A DNA stretch of 41,384 nucleotides from UBA3775 sp964625275 (GTDB lineage: Bacteria; Bacillota; Clostridia; Lachnospirales; Lachnospiraceae): positions 1 through 41,384 of the forward strand of contig CAZVBH010000012.1 in NCBI GenBank assembly GCA_964625275.1, given 5' to 3'. Below, piece after piece: positions 7,160 through 14,708 of the stretch. The notes beneath the pieces are model-generated. The model ran no database searches and was not told the origin of the DNA. It worked only from the letters and a program-made list of their open reading frames with translations. The translations under genes and the position numbers were made by a program. Positions within the stretch are counted from its first letter, which is position 1. Each line of letters opens with the position of its first letter.

Positions 7160-8401
7160 ATGAAGGTAAGAGAATTAATACTAATTTCAATTGAATCGTT
7201 AATACTTAGAAAATGGTCATCGATACTACTCACAGCCGGTGTTGTGGTGGCTTATTCAGTATTCTTTGTAACTTCTGTAATGTATAACAGCTCTAATTAT
7301 TATGAACGTAAAGTCAAAGCAACCATTGAGGATGACACTAAAGTTATATACAATATAGATATTGCTACGGATAATCTTTTGGACGATGACTATTTAGAAA
7401 AGATTGATAAGGTAATAGATAAAATAGGTTTAATGGATGGCATTGAATATTCCGGAGCATTTTATATGGCGTCTGTAGTGTTTGATGGTCTTGATACTAA
7501 TGAATTATATTGTACCGTAAATGAAAAATCAGATGTTATTTCTTTAATTAATAACAATGCTACGTCACGTGTAATGTATATTGATTTTGAATTACTTCAG
7601 TTGTGTGGAATAAAATATGATTCTGATGTGTACAGGCAGGTTAGTGAGAATGATAAAATACCAATCATTATAGGTGCGGCATACAGAAATGTCTTTTCGA
7701 TAGGAACTGAGTTAAAAATGAATGACAATACCTATGTGATTATAGATATTTTACCTGAAAATCAGTCATTTGTTGGAGATGCCGGGGTATTTTTTTCGTC
7801 GGGTGGCTTAAACAGCTTAGATTATTGCTTTGTTATACCAAGAATTAATGGTGACTGGCCTGCAAGCTATCTTCATTCTATTTATTATAAAGTAAGTAAT
7901 TACGAAAATACAAAAACAATAAATAAAAATATAGCCGGGCTGTTTGAAGATTATTCCATTACGGCAGCAACTATGAGTCTTGCCGATGAATACGATATGC
8001 TGGAAGAAGAGGATTTAAATAGTGAAAATGAGTATTTTGAGTTGTTTATATATGTTTTTTGCGTTTGCATTATTTCCCAAGTTACTGCAAATATCGTATC
8101 AATTATTTTACGAAAAGAAGATTGGGGCATTTATATAGCTTGTGGTGTGTCGTTAAAAGAAATTGCGATTATTATATTTGGAGAAAATTTCATCAGACTT
8201 GCAGTTGCCAGAGTTTTGGCTGCAAAAATCTTGTATGAAAATTATATACCTACTTTAGTGTACGCTAATAATGATATTCTAAAAGAGAGTTTGATTCAAA
8301 CCGGATTTCTGGCTGTATTAATTTTGCTTTTTGCCACTTGTGTGCCGATTGCATATACACTAAAAAAACAACCGGCAGATTTTTTGAATGACGAGGTTTA
8401 A
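7160..8401 (+). CDS. FtsX-like ABC transporter permease (second of two)
   Basis: A 413-residue membrane protein with the same plan as its upstream neighbour: an N-terminal span (residues about 18-40), an external domain of about 230 residues rich in Asp and Asn, then C-terminal spans from about residue 293. The loop after the first of these (LRKEDWGIYIACGVSLKE) is the FtsX-type coupling segment. Sequence similarity to the first permease is low, so the pair probably forms a heterodimer, as in LolCE. The gene starts 4 bp after the first permease and ends 3 bp before the ATPase. The ribosome site is weak, so translation probably depends on coupling. Confidence 0.78.
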   Translation: MKVRELILISIESLILRKWSSILLTAGVVVAYSVFFVTSVMYNSSNYYERKVKATIEDDTKVIYNIDIATDNLLDDDYLEKIDKVIDKIGLMDGIEYSGAFYMASVVFDGLDTNELYCTVNEKSDVISLINNNATSRVMYIDFELLQLCGIKYDSDVYRQVSENDKIPIIIGAAYRNVFSIGTELKMNDNTYVIIDILPENQSFVGDAGVFFSSGGLNSLDYCFVIPRINGDWPASYLHSIYYKVSNYENTKTINKNIAGLFEDYSITAATMSLADEYDMLEEEDLNSENEYFELFIYVFCVCIISQVTANIVSIILRKEDWGIYIACGVSLKEIAIIIFGENFIRLAVARVLAAKILYENYIPTLVYANNDILKESLIQTGFLAVLILLFATCVPIAYTLKKQPADFLNDEV

Positions 8402-8404
8402 ATT

Positions 8405-9079
8405 ATGATAGATTTAAAAAATATTTGTAAGGAATATAAATCCTTTGGAATGAGTACACAGGCATTAAATGGCGTATCACTAACTATTGATGAAGGCGAA
8501 TTTATTTCAATTATGGGAGCTTCAGGTTCAGGAAAATCTACACTTTTAAACATAATCGGAGCAATGGATAAAGCTACATCTGGTGAATATTATTTCAAAA
8601 ATCAGAGAGTGGATTTGATGAAAGCATCTGATTTAAACCGTTTTAGAAAGAATAATATCAGCTTTGTGTTTCAAAATTTTGCACTTATGAAACATTATAA
8701 TGTGATCGAAAATATTGAATTGCCCTTAATGGCAAAGGGAGTTGGGAAAAAAGAAAGACGAGTAAAGGCTCATGAAGTAATTGAATTAGTTGGACTGGCA
8801 GGATTGGAGAAAAAACTGCCGATGCAGCTTAGTGGAGGTCAACAACAGAGAGTAGCAATTGCGAGGGCAATAATAAATGATTTTGCAGTTTTATTGGCTG
8901 ATGAGCCTACTGGATCTTTGGACAAAAGTACAGGAGAAGAAATAGTAGGCTTATTAAAAAAGTTAAATTCAATGGGAAGAACGATAATACTTGTTACTCA
9001 TGACAGAACTATAGCTGAACAAGGAAAAAGAATTATAGAACTGTCTGATGGTAGAGTAATTTCTGATATACGATGTTAA
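8405..9079 (+). CDS. ABC transporter ATP-binding protein (MacB/LolD type)
   Basis: A 224-residue ATPase expected to drive the two FtsX-like permeases. Walker A is GASGSGKST (residues about 38-46), the Q-loop lies in VFQNFALM, the signature is LSGGQQQR, Walker B is VLLADEP and the H-loop is VTHD. Length and motif spacing are those of the LolD/MacB/FtsE group of short ATPases. All catalytic residues are present. It ends the operon: a hairpin lies 40 bp downstream, and the next gene has its own promoter. Confidence 0.93.
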   Translation: MIDLKNICKEYKSFGMSTQALNGVSLTIDEGEFISIMGASGSGKSTLLNIIGAMDKATSGEYYFKNQRVDLMKASDLNRFRKNNISFVFQNFALMKHYNVIENIELPLMAKGVGKKERRVKAHEVIELVGLAGLEKKLPMQLSGGQQQRVAIARAIINDFAVLLADEPTGSLDKSTGEEIVGLLKKLNSMGRTIILVTHDRTIAEQGKRIIELSDGRVISDIRC

Positions 9080-9120
9080 AATCAGATATTTTGTAAAATA
9101 TCGTAGAAGGATATTAGATT

Positions 9121-9150
9121 AAAGGCTTTTGTTTTTTAACAAAGGCCTTT
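9121..9150. terminator. Hairpin after the ABC operon, probable terminator
   Basis: AAAGGCTTTTGTT (9121-9133) pairs along its full length with AACAAAGGCCTTT (9138-9150) around TTTT, with one G-U pair. The 3' tail AAAAATTTATTT has only a poor T run, so termination strength is uncertain. Confidence 0.6.
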
Positions 9151-9231
9151 AAAAATTTATTTGCAAATTATTTTTCCTGTAACGAAATAAATGATGTAGG
9201 CACATTTAATTATACCGGTTTTTATAGATTA

Positions 9232-9260
9232 TTGATAAAATGAATTAAATATAGTATAAT
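9232..9260 (+). promoter_or_regulatory. Promoter of the restriction-modification operon
   Basis: The -35 box is TTGATA (9232-9237), the spacer is 17 bp and the -10 box is TATAAT (9255-9260). About 95 bp of untranslated leader follow before the methylase start, with a weak TTCAC/GTGAA hairpin near 9290. No gene for a controller (C) protein is present. Confidence 0.75.
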
Positions 9261-9360
9261 CAAATCCAATTAGGAAAGCTTAGAACTTCACAGATGATGG
9301 GTGAAAGGACTTCTTGGTATTATAGAACTATACTCCAAAAGGGAAATATGTGCATAAAGA

Positions 9361-10860
9361 ATGGGTGATATTATGTTGGAAGAGATTGTTGAACTGACCA
9401 ATCAATATATAGAAGATATGCCGAAAAAAGAACGGAAGAAGTATGGACAGTTTTTTACAAGTATGGAAACAGCTCGTTTTATGGCTGGTTTATATAATAT
9501 TCCTCAGAATATGAATAAATTAAGTGTGCTGGATGCTGGGGCAGGGTCTGGCATTTTGTCCTGTGCATTAATTGAAAGGTTGGAAAAAATTGAATATCTA
9601 CAAGAGATAGAATTAACCTGTTACGAAAACGACAATAATGTTTTGCCGTTATTGCAGAATAATCTCATATATTGTAAAGAACATTCATCTAAAAAGATTA
9701 CAATTAATTTATTGAAGGAAAATTATATCCTAAGTCAGTATCTTGATTTCAATAACATGATTGGAGAAAATCTAGAGCCTAAAAAGTATGATTTGGTTAT
9801 AGGAAATCCACCATATATGAAGATATCAAAGGATGCTCCGGAAGCATTGGCAATGCCGGAAATTTGCTATGGTGCACCTAATATGTATTTTATCTTTGCA
9901 GCAATGGGACTCTTTAACTTAAAAGAAAATGGAGAAATGGTCTATATCATACCACGCTCATGGACTTCGGGAGCTTATTTCAAACGGTTCCGTCAATATT
10001 TTTTGACAGAGGGAAAATTAGAACACATTCATCTGTTTGTGAGCCGAAATAAGGTTTTTGATAAAGAGGAAGTTCTTCAGGAAACGATTATTGTTAAGGC
10101 AAAAAAGACAAAAGATAAACCGAAGCAGGTTACTATTACATCTTCAAAATCTAATTATGATTTTGAAAAATTAACATCTCTTATAGTGCCATATGATCTT
10201 GTTGTATCAGGAAATGACTATTATGTATACTTGGTGACTGATGAAAGAGAAGTTTCCGTACTGAAACAGTTACATAAATTTAACAGTACATTGACTGACC
10301 TTGGTGTAAAAATGAAAACCGGATTGACTGTGGATTTTAGGAATCGTGAAATTTTACGGGACAAAGAGGAAGAAGGAGCGATACCACTGTTTTATTCTCA
10401 GCACATAAAACAAGGGAAAGTACAGTTCCCTATACAGAAAGAACATGAATATGTTGTTACAGATAAGAAGGGACTAATTCAGGATAATAAGAATTACCTA
10501 TTTGTAAAACGTTTTACTGCAAAGGAAGAACCACGACGTTTGCAATGTGGAATATACTTAGCTAAAAAATATCCACAATATGCAAAAATCAGTACCCAGA
10601 ACAAAATTAATTTTATTGATGGAGTGATGGTGGAAATGTCCGAATGTTTAGTGTATGGGTTATATGTAATTTTTAATTCTACTTTGTATGATGAATATTA
10701 CCGTATATTAAACGGATCTACGCAGGTTAATTCAACAGAAATTAATGCTATGCCGGTTCCTGAATTAGAATTTGTACAAGATATGGGAAGGAAACTTATG
10801 AAAAGCCGAGACTTTTCGGTGGAAAATTGTAACATTATTTTGGAGGGGTATTGTGGGTAA
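9361..10860 (+). CDS. Type II DNA adenine-N6 methyltransferase, BsuBI/PstI-like
   Basis: A 499-residue S-adenosylmethionine-dependent methylase predicted to protect the recognition site of its partner endonuclease. Motif I is LDAGAGSG (residues 57-64) and the catalytic motif IV is NPPY (about 149-152), the order of N6-adenine enzymes of the TaqI/Eco57I/PstI group. The rest is target-recognition sequence. The length matches M.BsuBI and M.PstI (about 500). An in-frame ATG at 9373 is a possible alternative start, with GGGTGAT just upstream. The gene overlaps the endonuclease start by 8 bp. If the family holds, the target would be CTGCAG. That site occurs repeatedly in this window, so it is not avoided. 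Confidence 0.88.
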   Translation: MGDIMLEEIVELTNQYIEDMPKKERKKYGQFFTSMETARFMAGLYNIPQNMNKLSVLDAGAGSGILSCALIERLEKIEYLQEIELTCYENDNNVLPLLQNNLIYCKEHSSKKITINLLKENYILSQYLDFNNMIGENLEPKKYDLVIGNPPYMKISKDAPEALAMPEICYGAPNMYFIFAAMGLFNLKENGEMVYIIPRSWTSGAYFKRFRQYFLTEGKLEHIHLFVSRNKVFDKEEVLQETIIVKAKKTKDKPKQVTITSSKSNYDFEKLTSLIVPYDLVVSGNDYYVYLVTDEREVSVLKQLHKFNSTLTDLGVKMKTGLTVDFRNREILRDKEEEGAIPLFYSQHIKQGKVQFPIQKEHEYVVTDKKGLIQDNKNYLFVKRFTAKEEPRRLQCGIYLAKKYPQYAKISTQNKINFIDGVMVEMSECLVYGLYVIFNSTLYDEYYRILNGSTQVNSTEINAMPVPELEFVQDMGRKLMKSRDFSVENCNIILEGYCG

Positions 10861-11770
10861 AATTGACGAAGTAAGGGAGTTTTTAAAAAAGATAGGTATG
10901 CCCAAAGCACAACAGGCAGATATTTGTTGCTATACAATATTAGCACTGGCAGGAATAAAACCGAACATGGATTGGAGTGCGGCAAAAAATGAATGGATGA
11001 GAATCCATGATATTATAAATTTTACCAATAATTATTACATGGCGGATTATGCTGAAAATAGTCGAGAAACATTTAGAAAGCAAGCTCTGCATCCATATCG
11101 TACAGCAGCATTAGTTGAAGATAATGGAACGGCAACAAATAGTCCTAATTATCAGTATCGGTTGACAGAAGAGGTATTACAGATGTTAAGAACATTGCAG
11201 TCAAGTGATTGGCAGATGTTGTTGAACAGATTTTTGATGTATCATGATAAATTGATAGACATTTATGCTTCTAAGAAAAAAATGACCATGATGTCTGTAA
11301 AAATTAATGGCTCAGATTTTAATTTCTCAGTCGGAAAACATAATGAGCTGCAGAAAGCAATTATAGAAGAGTTTGCACCCCGATTTGCTCCTAGTGCTGA
11401 GTGCCTTTACGTTGGAGATACAACAGAAAAGGACTTGGTTAAGGATGTAGATAAACTTACAGCACTAGGATTTGAGATTACGCTTCATGATAAGATGCCG
11501 GATATTGTATTGTACCGTGAGGACAAAAATTGGATTTACTTTATTGAGTCAGTTACATCTGTAGGACCAATTAATTCAAAACGAATATTAGAAATTACAG
11601 AGATGACGCAAGATGTAAAGGCAGGAAAAATCTTTGTGACAGCTTTTCAAGATTTCAAGACATTTAAAAGATTTTCTGAAGAATTAGCTTGGGAAACAGA
11701 AGTTTGGATAGCAGATATGCCAGAGCATATGATACATTTGGATGGTGACAAATTCTTGGAACCAAGATAA
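10853..11770 (+). CDS. Type II restriction endonuclease, BsuBI/PstI family
   Basis: A 305-residue endonuclease, similar in length to R.BsuBI and R.PstI (about 315-325). The C-terminal half carries the family signature: PDIVLY (near residue 215) followed by FIESVTSVGPINSKR (near 229-243), which supplies the acidic metal-binding residues of a PD-(D/E)XK-like centre. It starts with GTG at 10853, inside the end of the methylase gene and after a GGAGGG site, so the two are translationally coupled with the methylase first. The stop lies 16 bp before the right copy of the 160-bp repeat, so this gene marks the right edge of the island. Confidence 0.88.
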   Translation: MGKIDEVREFLKKIGMPKAQQADICCYTILALAGIKPNMDWSAAKNEWMRIHDIINFTNNYYMADYAENSRETFRKQALHPYRTAALVEDNGTATNSPNYQYRLTEEVLQMLRTLQSSDWQMLLNRFLMYHDKLIDIYASKKKMTMMSVKINGSDFNFSVGKHNELQKAIIEEFAPRFAPSAECLYVGDTTEKDLVKDVDKLTALGFEITLHDKMPDIVLYREDKNWIYFIESVTSVGPINSKRILEITEMTQDVKAGKIFVTAFQDFKTFKRFSEELAWETEVWIADMPEHMIHLDGDKFLEPR

Positions 11771-11786
11771 ACTTTTCAGTATTAGT

Positions 11787-11946
11787 AGGAGGCTATAATG
11801 GATTTTAAAAAGCTGACATGTGAAGAATTTACAGACATACTTTCCTCAAAGGAGCCCGTACCCGGTGGAGGAGGAGCCTCAGCACTCATAGGAGCAATAG
11901 GCGTAGCCCTCGGGAATATGGTAGGAAGCCTGACCATAGGCAAGAA
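11787..11946 (+). repeat. Right copy of the 160-bp direct repeat (5' end of intact fchA)
   Basis: Matches 4424-4583 at 158 of 160 positions. This copy continues into the full-length fchA, while the sequence to its left belongs to the island. Confidence 0.97.
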
Positions 11947-12430
11947 AAAGTATGCTGATGTAGAAGAAGAAATAAAGGCACTTATGGAAAAGGCCGAAGC
12001 ACTTAGAAAAAAGCTTCTAACCCTGATTGAAAAGGATGCAAAAGCCTTTGAACCGCTCGCAAAAGCCTATTCAATGCCAAAAGAAACAGAAGAAGAAAAA
12101 GCAGCTAAGGCAAAGGTTATGGAAGAAGTACTTCTCGCAGCCTCACTTGTCCCAATGGAAATAATGGAGACCTGCTGCGAAGCAATAGATTTGGCAGAAG
12201 AGTTTGCTGAAAAAGGCAGCAGACTCGCCCTCTCAGACGCAGGCGTATCGGCAATAGCCCTTCGCTCAGCCCTCATGGGAGCCTCCCTCAACGTATACAT
12301 AAATACAGGCTCAATGCAAAATAAAGAAAAAGCAGCAGAACTTAATAAAAAAACAGACGACATGCTCCAAACCTACGGCGCCAAAGCAGAATCTATTTTT
12401 GAAAATGTCCGTCGAACACTGGGGACATAA
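11798..12430 (+). CDS. fchA: Methenyltetrahydrofolate cyclohydrolase (cyclodeaminase family)
   Basis: A 210-residue all-helical enzyme of the FTCD C-terminal/FchA family, predicted to interconvert 5,10-methenyl- and 10-formyl-tetrahydrofolate (or to deaminate formimino-tetrahydrofolate). The folate-binding motif PVPGGGGASAL lies at residues 21-31. The length is normal. An AGGAGG ribosome site lies 6 bp before the ATG. The first 49 codons are duplicated at 4435, so the promoter region now in front of it comes from the island's right edge. The last codons (VRRTLGT and stop) coincide with the first unit of the downstream repeat array. folD follows about 540 bp later, consistent with a one-carbon pathway pair. 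Confidence 0.92.
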   Translation: MDFKKLTCEEFTDILSSKEPVPGGGGASALIGAIGVALGNMVGSLTIGKKKYADVEEEIKALMEKAEALRKKLLTLIEKDAKAFEPLAKAYSMPKETEEEKAAKAKVMEEVLLAASLVPMEIMETCCEAIDLAEEFAEKGSRLALSDAGVSAIALRSALMGASLNVYINTGSMQNKEKAAELNKKTDDMLQTYGAKAESIFENVRRTLGT

Positions 12431-12489
12431 AATTCTTTTGAAAAATTACCGTAGAACAACTGGGGACACAAAATTCTTTTGAAAAACTA
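12409..12489 (+). repeat. Two 41-bp tandem repeats overlapping the fchA stop codon
   Basis: Unit 1 (12409-12448) starts CCGTCGAACACTGGGGACAT and contains the last codons and stop of fchA. Unit 2 (12449-12489) starts CCGTAGAACAACTGGGGACA. Both end in a stretch resembling AAATTCTTTTGAAAAA. A third start at 12490 leads into the hairpin array. Confidence 0.85.
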
Positions 12490-12950
12490 CCGTAGAACAA
12501 CTGGGGACACATACTTCGTGCAAATTGTAAGATTTGCACGAAGGCTGTGTCGCCGTACCTTGTTCCCTCAGTACAACATTTAATAAGTAGTAGAAGGCTG
12601 TGTCCCCGTACCCTGTTCCCTCAGTAAAAACTTTAATAAAAAGTACCGTAGAACAACTGGGGACATAAGACACATGCAACTTGTAAGAGTTGCATGTGGA
12701 CTGTGTCCCCGTACCTTGTTCCCTCAGTAAAAACTTTAATAAAAAGTACTGTAGAACAACTGGGGACACATACTTCGTGCAAATTGTAAGATTTGCACGA
12801 AGGCTGTGTCGCCGTACCCTGTTCCCTCTGTAAAAACTTTAATAAAAAGTACCGTAGAACAACTGGGGACATAAGACACATGCAACTTGTAAGAGTTGCA
12901 TGTGGACTGTGTCCCCGTACCCTGTTCCCTCTGTAAAAACTCTAATAAAA
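12490..12950. repeat. Array of alternating palindromic repeats (103-bp period) between fchA and folD
   Basis: Units starting CYGTAGAACAACTGGGGACA lie at 12490, 12646, 12749 and 12852; the last three are spaced exactly 103 bp. Each unit has an inner hairpin, then a CTGTGTCSCCGTACCYTGTT block complementary to its left side, then AAAAACTTTAATAAAAAGTA. Two hairpin types alternate (A, B, A, B): stem CTTCGTGCAAAT in type A and CACATGCAACT in type B, both around the loop TGTAAG. A unit lacking its hairpin lies at about 12570-12645. Open minus-strand frames here arise from the repeats and shift by one frame per unit. The layout is REP/BIME-like. Confidence 0.9.
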
Positions 12951-12968
12951 AGTAAAGGAAATCGAAAA

Positions 12969-13808
12969 ATGACATTACTCGGCAAACCCGTAACAACTTC
13001 AATCAACGAAAGCATCCTAAAAGATGTAGCCTCCCTTGCAGACAAGGGCATCACCCCAACTCTCGGTATAATCCGCATCGGAGAAAACGAAAGTGACATA
13101 GCCTACGAAAGAGGCGCAGTTAAACGCTGTGAAACCTTAGGCGTAGACTACAAAAAATATCTCCTCCCGGAGACAGTCACTACTAAAGAAGTTCTCGCTG
13201 TAATCGACGAAGTAAATAAAGACGCAGGCATCGACGGAGTGCTCCTCTTCAGACCACTTCCCAAAAATCTCGATGCAGAAAAAATAGAAAACGCACTTCT
13301 ACCTGAAAAGGATGTCGACTGCATGACAGAAGCATCCATCGGAAGCGTATTCACAGGCAAGCAAAAGGGCTACCCACCATGCACACCACAGGCATGCATG
13401 GAGATACTCAAATACTATGGCTATGACCTCACAGGCAAAAATGTCGTAGTAATCGGACGCTCCCTCGTAGTAGGCAAACCGGTAGCAATGATGTGCATGA
13501 AAGAAAATGCAACCGTAACAATCTGTCATACCAAAACCAAAGACATGGCAGAAATCGCAAAAAAAGCCGACATAATAATTGCAGCCGCAGGACATGCAAA
13601 AACAGTCGGCAAAGAATTTGTATCACCAAATCAGATAATCATTGACGTAGGAATAAACGTAGATGAAAATGGAAAAATGTGCGGAGATGTAGACTACGAA
13701 GAAGTAGAACCGATAGTCGCAGCCATCACACCGGTTCCGGGCGGAGTAGGAGGAGTCACAACCTCAGTATTACTTCGTCACGTAGTAGATGCAGCACTTA
13801 AATATTAA
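12969..13808 (+). CDS. folD: Bifunctional methylenetetrahydrofolate dehydrogenase/methenyltetrahydrofolate cyclohydrolase
   Basis: A 279-residue cytosolic enzyme oxidising 5,10-methylene-THF with NAD(P) and hydrolysing the product to 10-formyl-THF. The N-terminal catalytic domain has the clostridial variant IAYERGAVKRCETLGV, in which the lysine sits two residues later than in the usual YxxxK. The cofactor domain has VVVIGRSLVVGKP, and PVPGGVGGVTT near the C-terminus is a family signature. The start at 12969 follows AAAGGAAAT; a longer in-frame start at 12900 lies in the repeat array and has no ribosome site. Length is normal. The long repeat array before it may carry transcription stops or processing sites. 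Confidence 0.95.
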   Translation: MTLLGKPVTTSINESILKDVASLADKGITPTLGIIRIGENESDIAYERGAVKRCETLGVDYKKYLLPETVTTKEVLAVIDEVNKDAGIDGVLLFRPLPKNLDAEKIENALLPEKDVDCMTEASIGSVFTGKQKGYPPCTPQACMEILKYYGYDLTGKNVVVIGRSLVVGKPVAMMCMKENATVTICHTKTKDMAEIAKKADIIIAAAGHAKTVGKEFVSPNQIIIDVGINVDENGKMCGDVDYEEVEPIVAAITPVPGGVGGVTTSVLLRHVVDAALKY

Positions 13809-13840
13809 TAAGATTTTTCTGGCAGTGCTTAGATTACAGA

Positions 13841-14476
13841 CTACTGCTTGTGGTCATTAGTCTCAGCCTCAGGACCTTCCACCCGGAATACCGAAATAAT
13901 CTTTCTCACACATTCAAAAAGATAAGGCTTGTAGGTCTCAAGATCCACAGGATCCTTTTGAAGAATGATTGAATGGCAGGTACTTCCAACAAGCTCAACA
14001 ATAGTGTATAGCATAATGTCCGGGTCACGCCAGGTCGAACCATCATTAATAAAATTATAATAAAGACTTCTTATATCAAGGCTTTCAACCACATCATCGC
14101 GGGTGAGAGCCTTTTTAAATATACCATAGTTCAAATTTTTATTTATAAATCTCGGAAGCTTCTCATCCGCAGAAAGCTGTTCCAAAATATCATCAGCAAG
14201 AACAACAAATTTGTCCTCAACACTGACGGCCTCAGGGTGCTTCTCCAAATCATGAATGGCATGCTTGATAACATCCTCAGCCTTCTCAGCAATCAGCTTC
14301 TCAATCAAATCATCCTTATCCTTAAAATAAGAATAAAAAGTACCCTTACCGACTCCCGCATGACCTGCAATATCAGAAATGGTAGTAGGTCCAATTCCCT
14401 TATTCGTAAAAAGAGAATAAGCATGCTGCAAAAGAGCCAGACGTTTTTTTCGTTTATTTTCCTCAGCTTTACCCAT
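13841..14476 (-). CDS. TetR/AcrR-family transcriptional repressor of the adjacent MMPL exporter
   Basis: A 211-residue regulator. Residues 8-60 form a TetR helix-turn-helix (TTISDIAGHAGVGKGTFYSYFKDKDDLI), and the remainder is a helical ligand-binding domain. It is transcribed divergently from the MMPL gene across a 232-bp region. That region holds three 15-bp inverted repeats, and two of them overlap mirrored -35 boxes. It probably represses both itself and the exporter until an inducer binds. The ligand is unknown. Confidence 0.92.
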   Translation of the reverse strand: MGKAEENKRKKRLALLQHAYSLFTNKGIGPTTISDIAGHAGVGKGTFYSYFKDKDDLIEKLIAEKAEDVIKHAIHDLEKHPEAVSVEDKFVVLADDILEQLSADEKLPRFINKNLNYGIFKKALTRDDVVESLDIRSLYYNFINDGSTWRDPDIMLYTIVELVGSTCHSIILQKDPVDLETYKPYLFECVRKIISVFRVEGPEAETNDHKQ

Positions 14477-14580
14477 GAGACCTCCAAAAAATCAACAAAG
14501 GAACAAAGAACTAACTAAAATTGATCCAAAAAGACCGTGGATTAATCCCAAGTCACCTTGTATTCAGGATAATTATTAAA

Positions 14581-14609
14581 AGAATATAAAAAAATCGACC
14601 AAAAGTCAA
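14581..14609 (-). promoter_or_regulatory. Promoter of the tetR gene with operator O1
   Basis: On the minus strand: -35 TTGACT (14609-14604), a 17-bp spacer, -10 TATTCT (14586-14581). Operator O1 (14595-14609, TTGACTTTTGGTCGA on the minus strand) covers the -35 box and part of the spacer, the same geometry as at the exporter promoter. Confidence 0.8.
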
Positions 14610-14627
14610 GAAATTTTAAAAAATATA

Positions 14628-14656
14628 TTGACTATTGGTCAATTTTTTGATATAGT
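14628..14656 (+). promoter_or_regulatory. Promoter of the MMPL exporter gene with operator O2
   Basis: The -35 box is TTGACT (14628-14633), the spacer is 17 bp and the -10 box is TATAGT (14651-14656). The palindrome TTGACTATTGGTCAA (14628-14642) covers the -35 box, so a bound repressor would block RNA polymerase. Confidence 0.85.
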
Positions 14657-14677
14657 GCAGTTTGTCAGAACAAGAAA

Positions 14678-14692
14678 ATGACCAACGGTCGA
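14678..14692 (+). promoter_or_regulatory. Third TetR operator (O3), downstream of the promoter
   Basis: ATGACCAACGGTCGA fits the consensus of the other two sites, TTGACYNNYGGTCRA. It lies between the start of transcription and the ribosome site (AAGGGG) of the exporter gene, a position suited to a roadblock. Confidence 0.7.
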
Positions 14693-14708
14693 AAAAGGGG
14701 TTAGAAAA

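Larger units (their letters stand above)
4584..11786. mobile_element. 7.2-kb genomic island flanked by the 160-bp fchA repeat
   Basis: Everything between the two repeat copies: tnpB fragment, a five-gene secretion-like operon, and a methylase-endonuclease pair. The genes are visibly richer in A/T and use more AT-ending codons than fchA and folD to the right. No integrase or tRNA attachment site was found. The structure matches insertion of restriction-modification genes with long target duplication, a mode described for such genes in other bacteria. A single homologous recombination between the repeats would remove the island and restore one fchA. Confidence 0.75.

Noticed and set aside
9261..9360. 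T-box or controller-protein gene in the restriction-modification leader
   Set aside because: No T-box core sequence and no small helix-turn-helix frame are present in the 100 bp.
12490..12950. CRISPR array
   Set aside because: The units are long, the supposed spacers are repeated rather than unique, and no cas genes are present.
12446..13099. Four overlapping minus-strand reading frames encoding similar repetitive peptides in the fchA-folD gap
   Set aside because: They are generated by the 103-bp repeat. Because 103 is not a multiple of three, each unit is read in a shifted frame, and none has a ribosome site.
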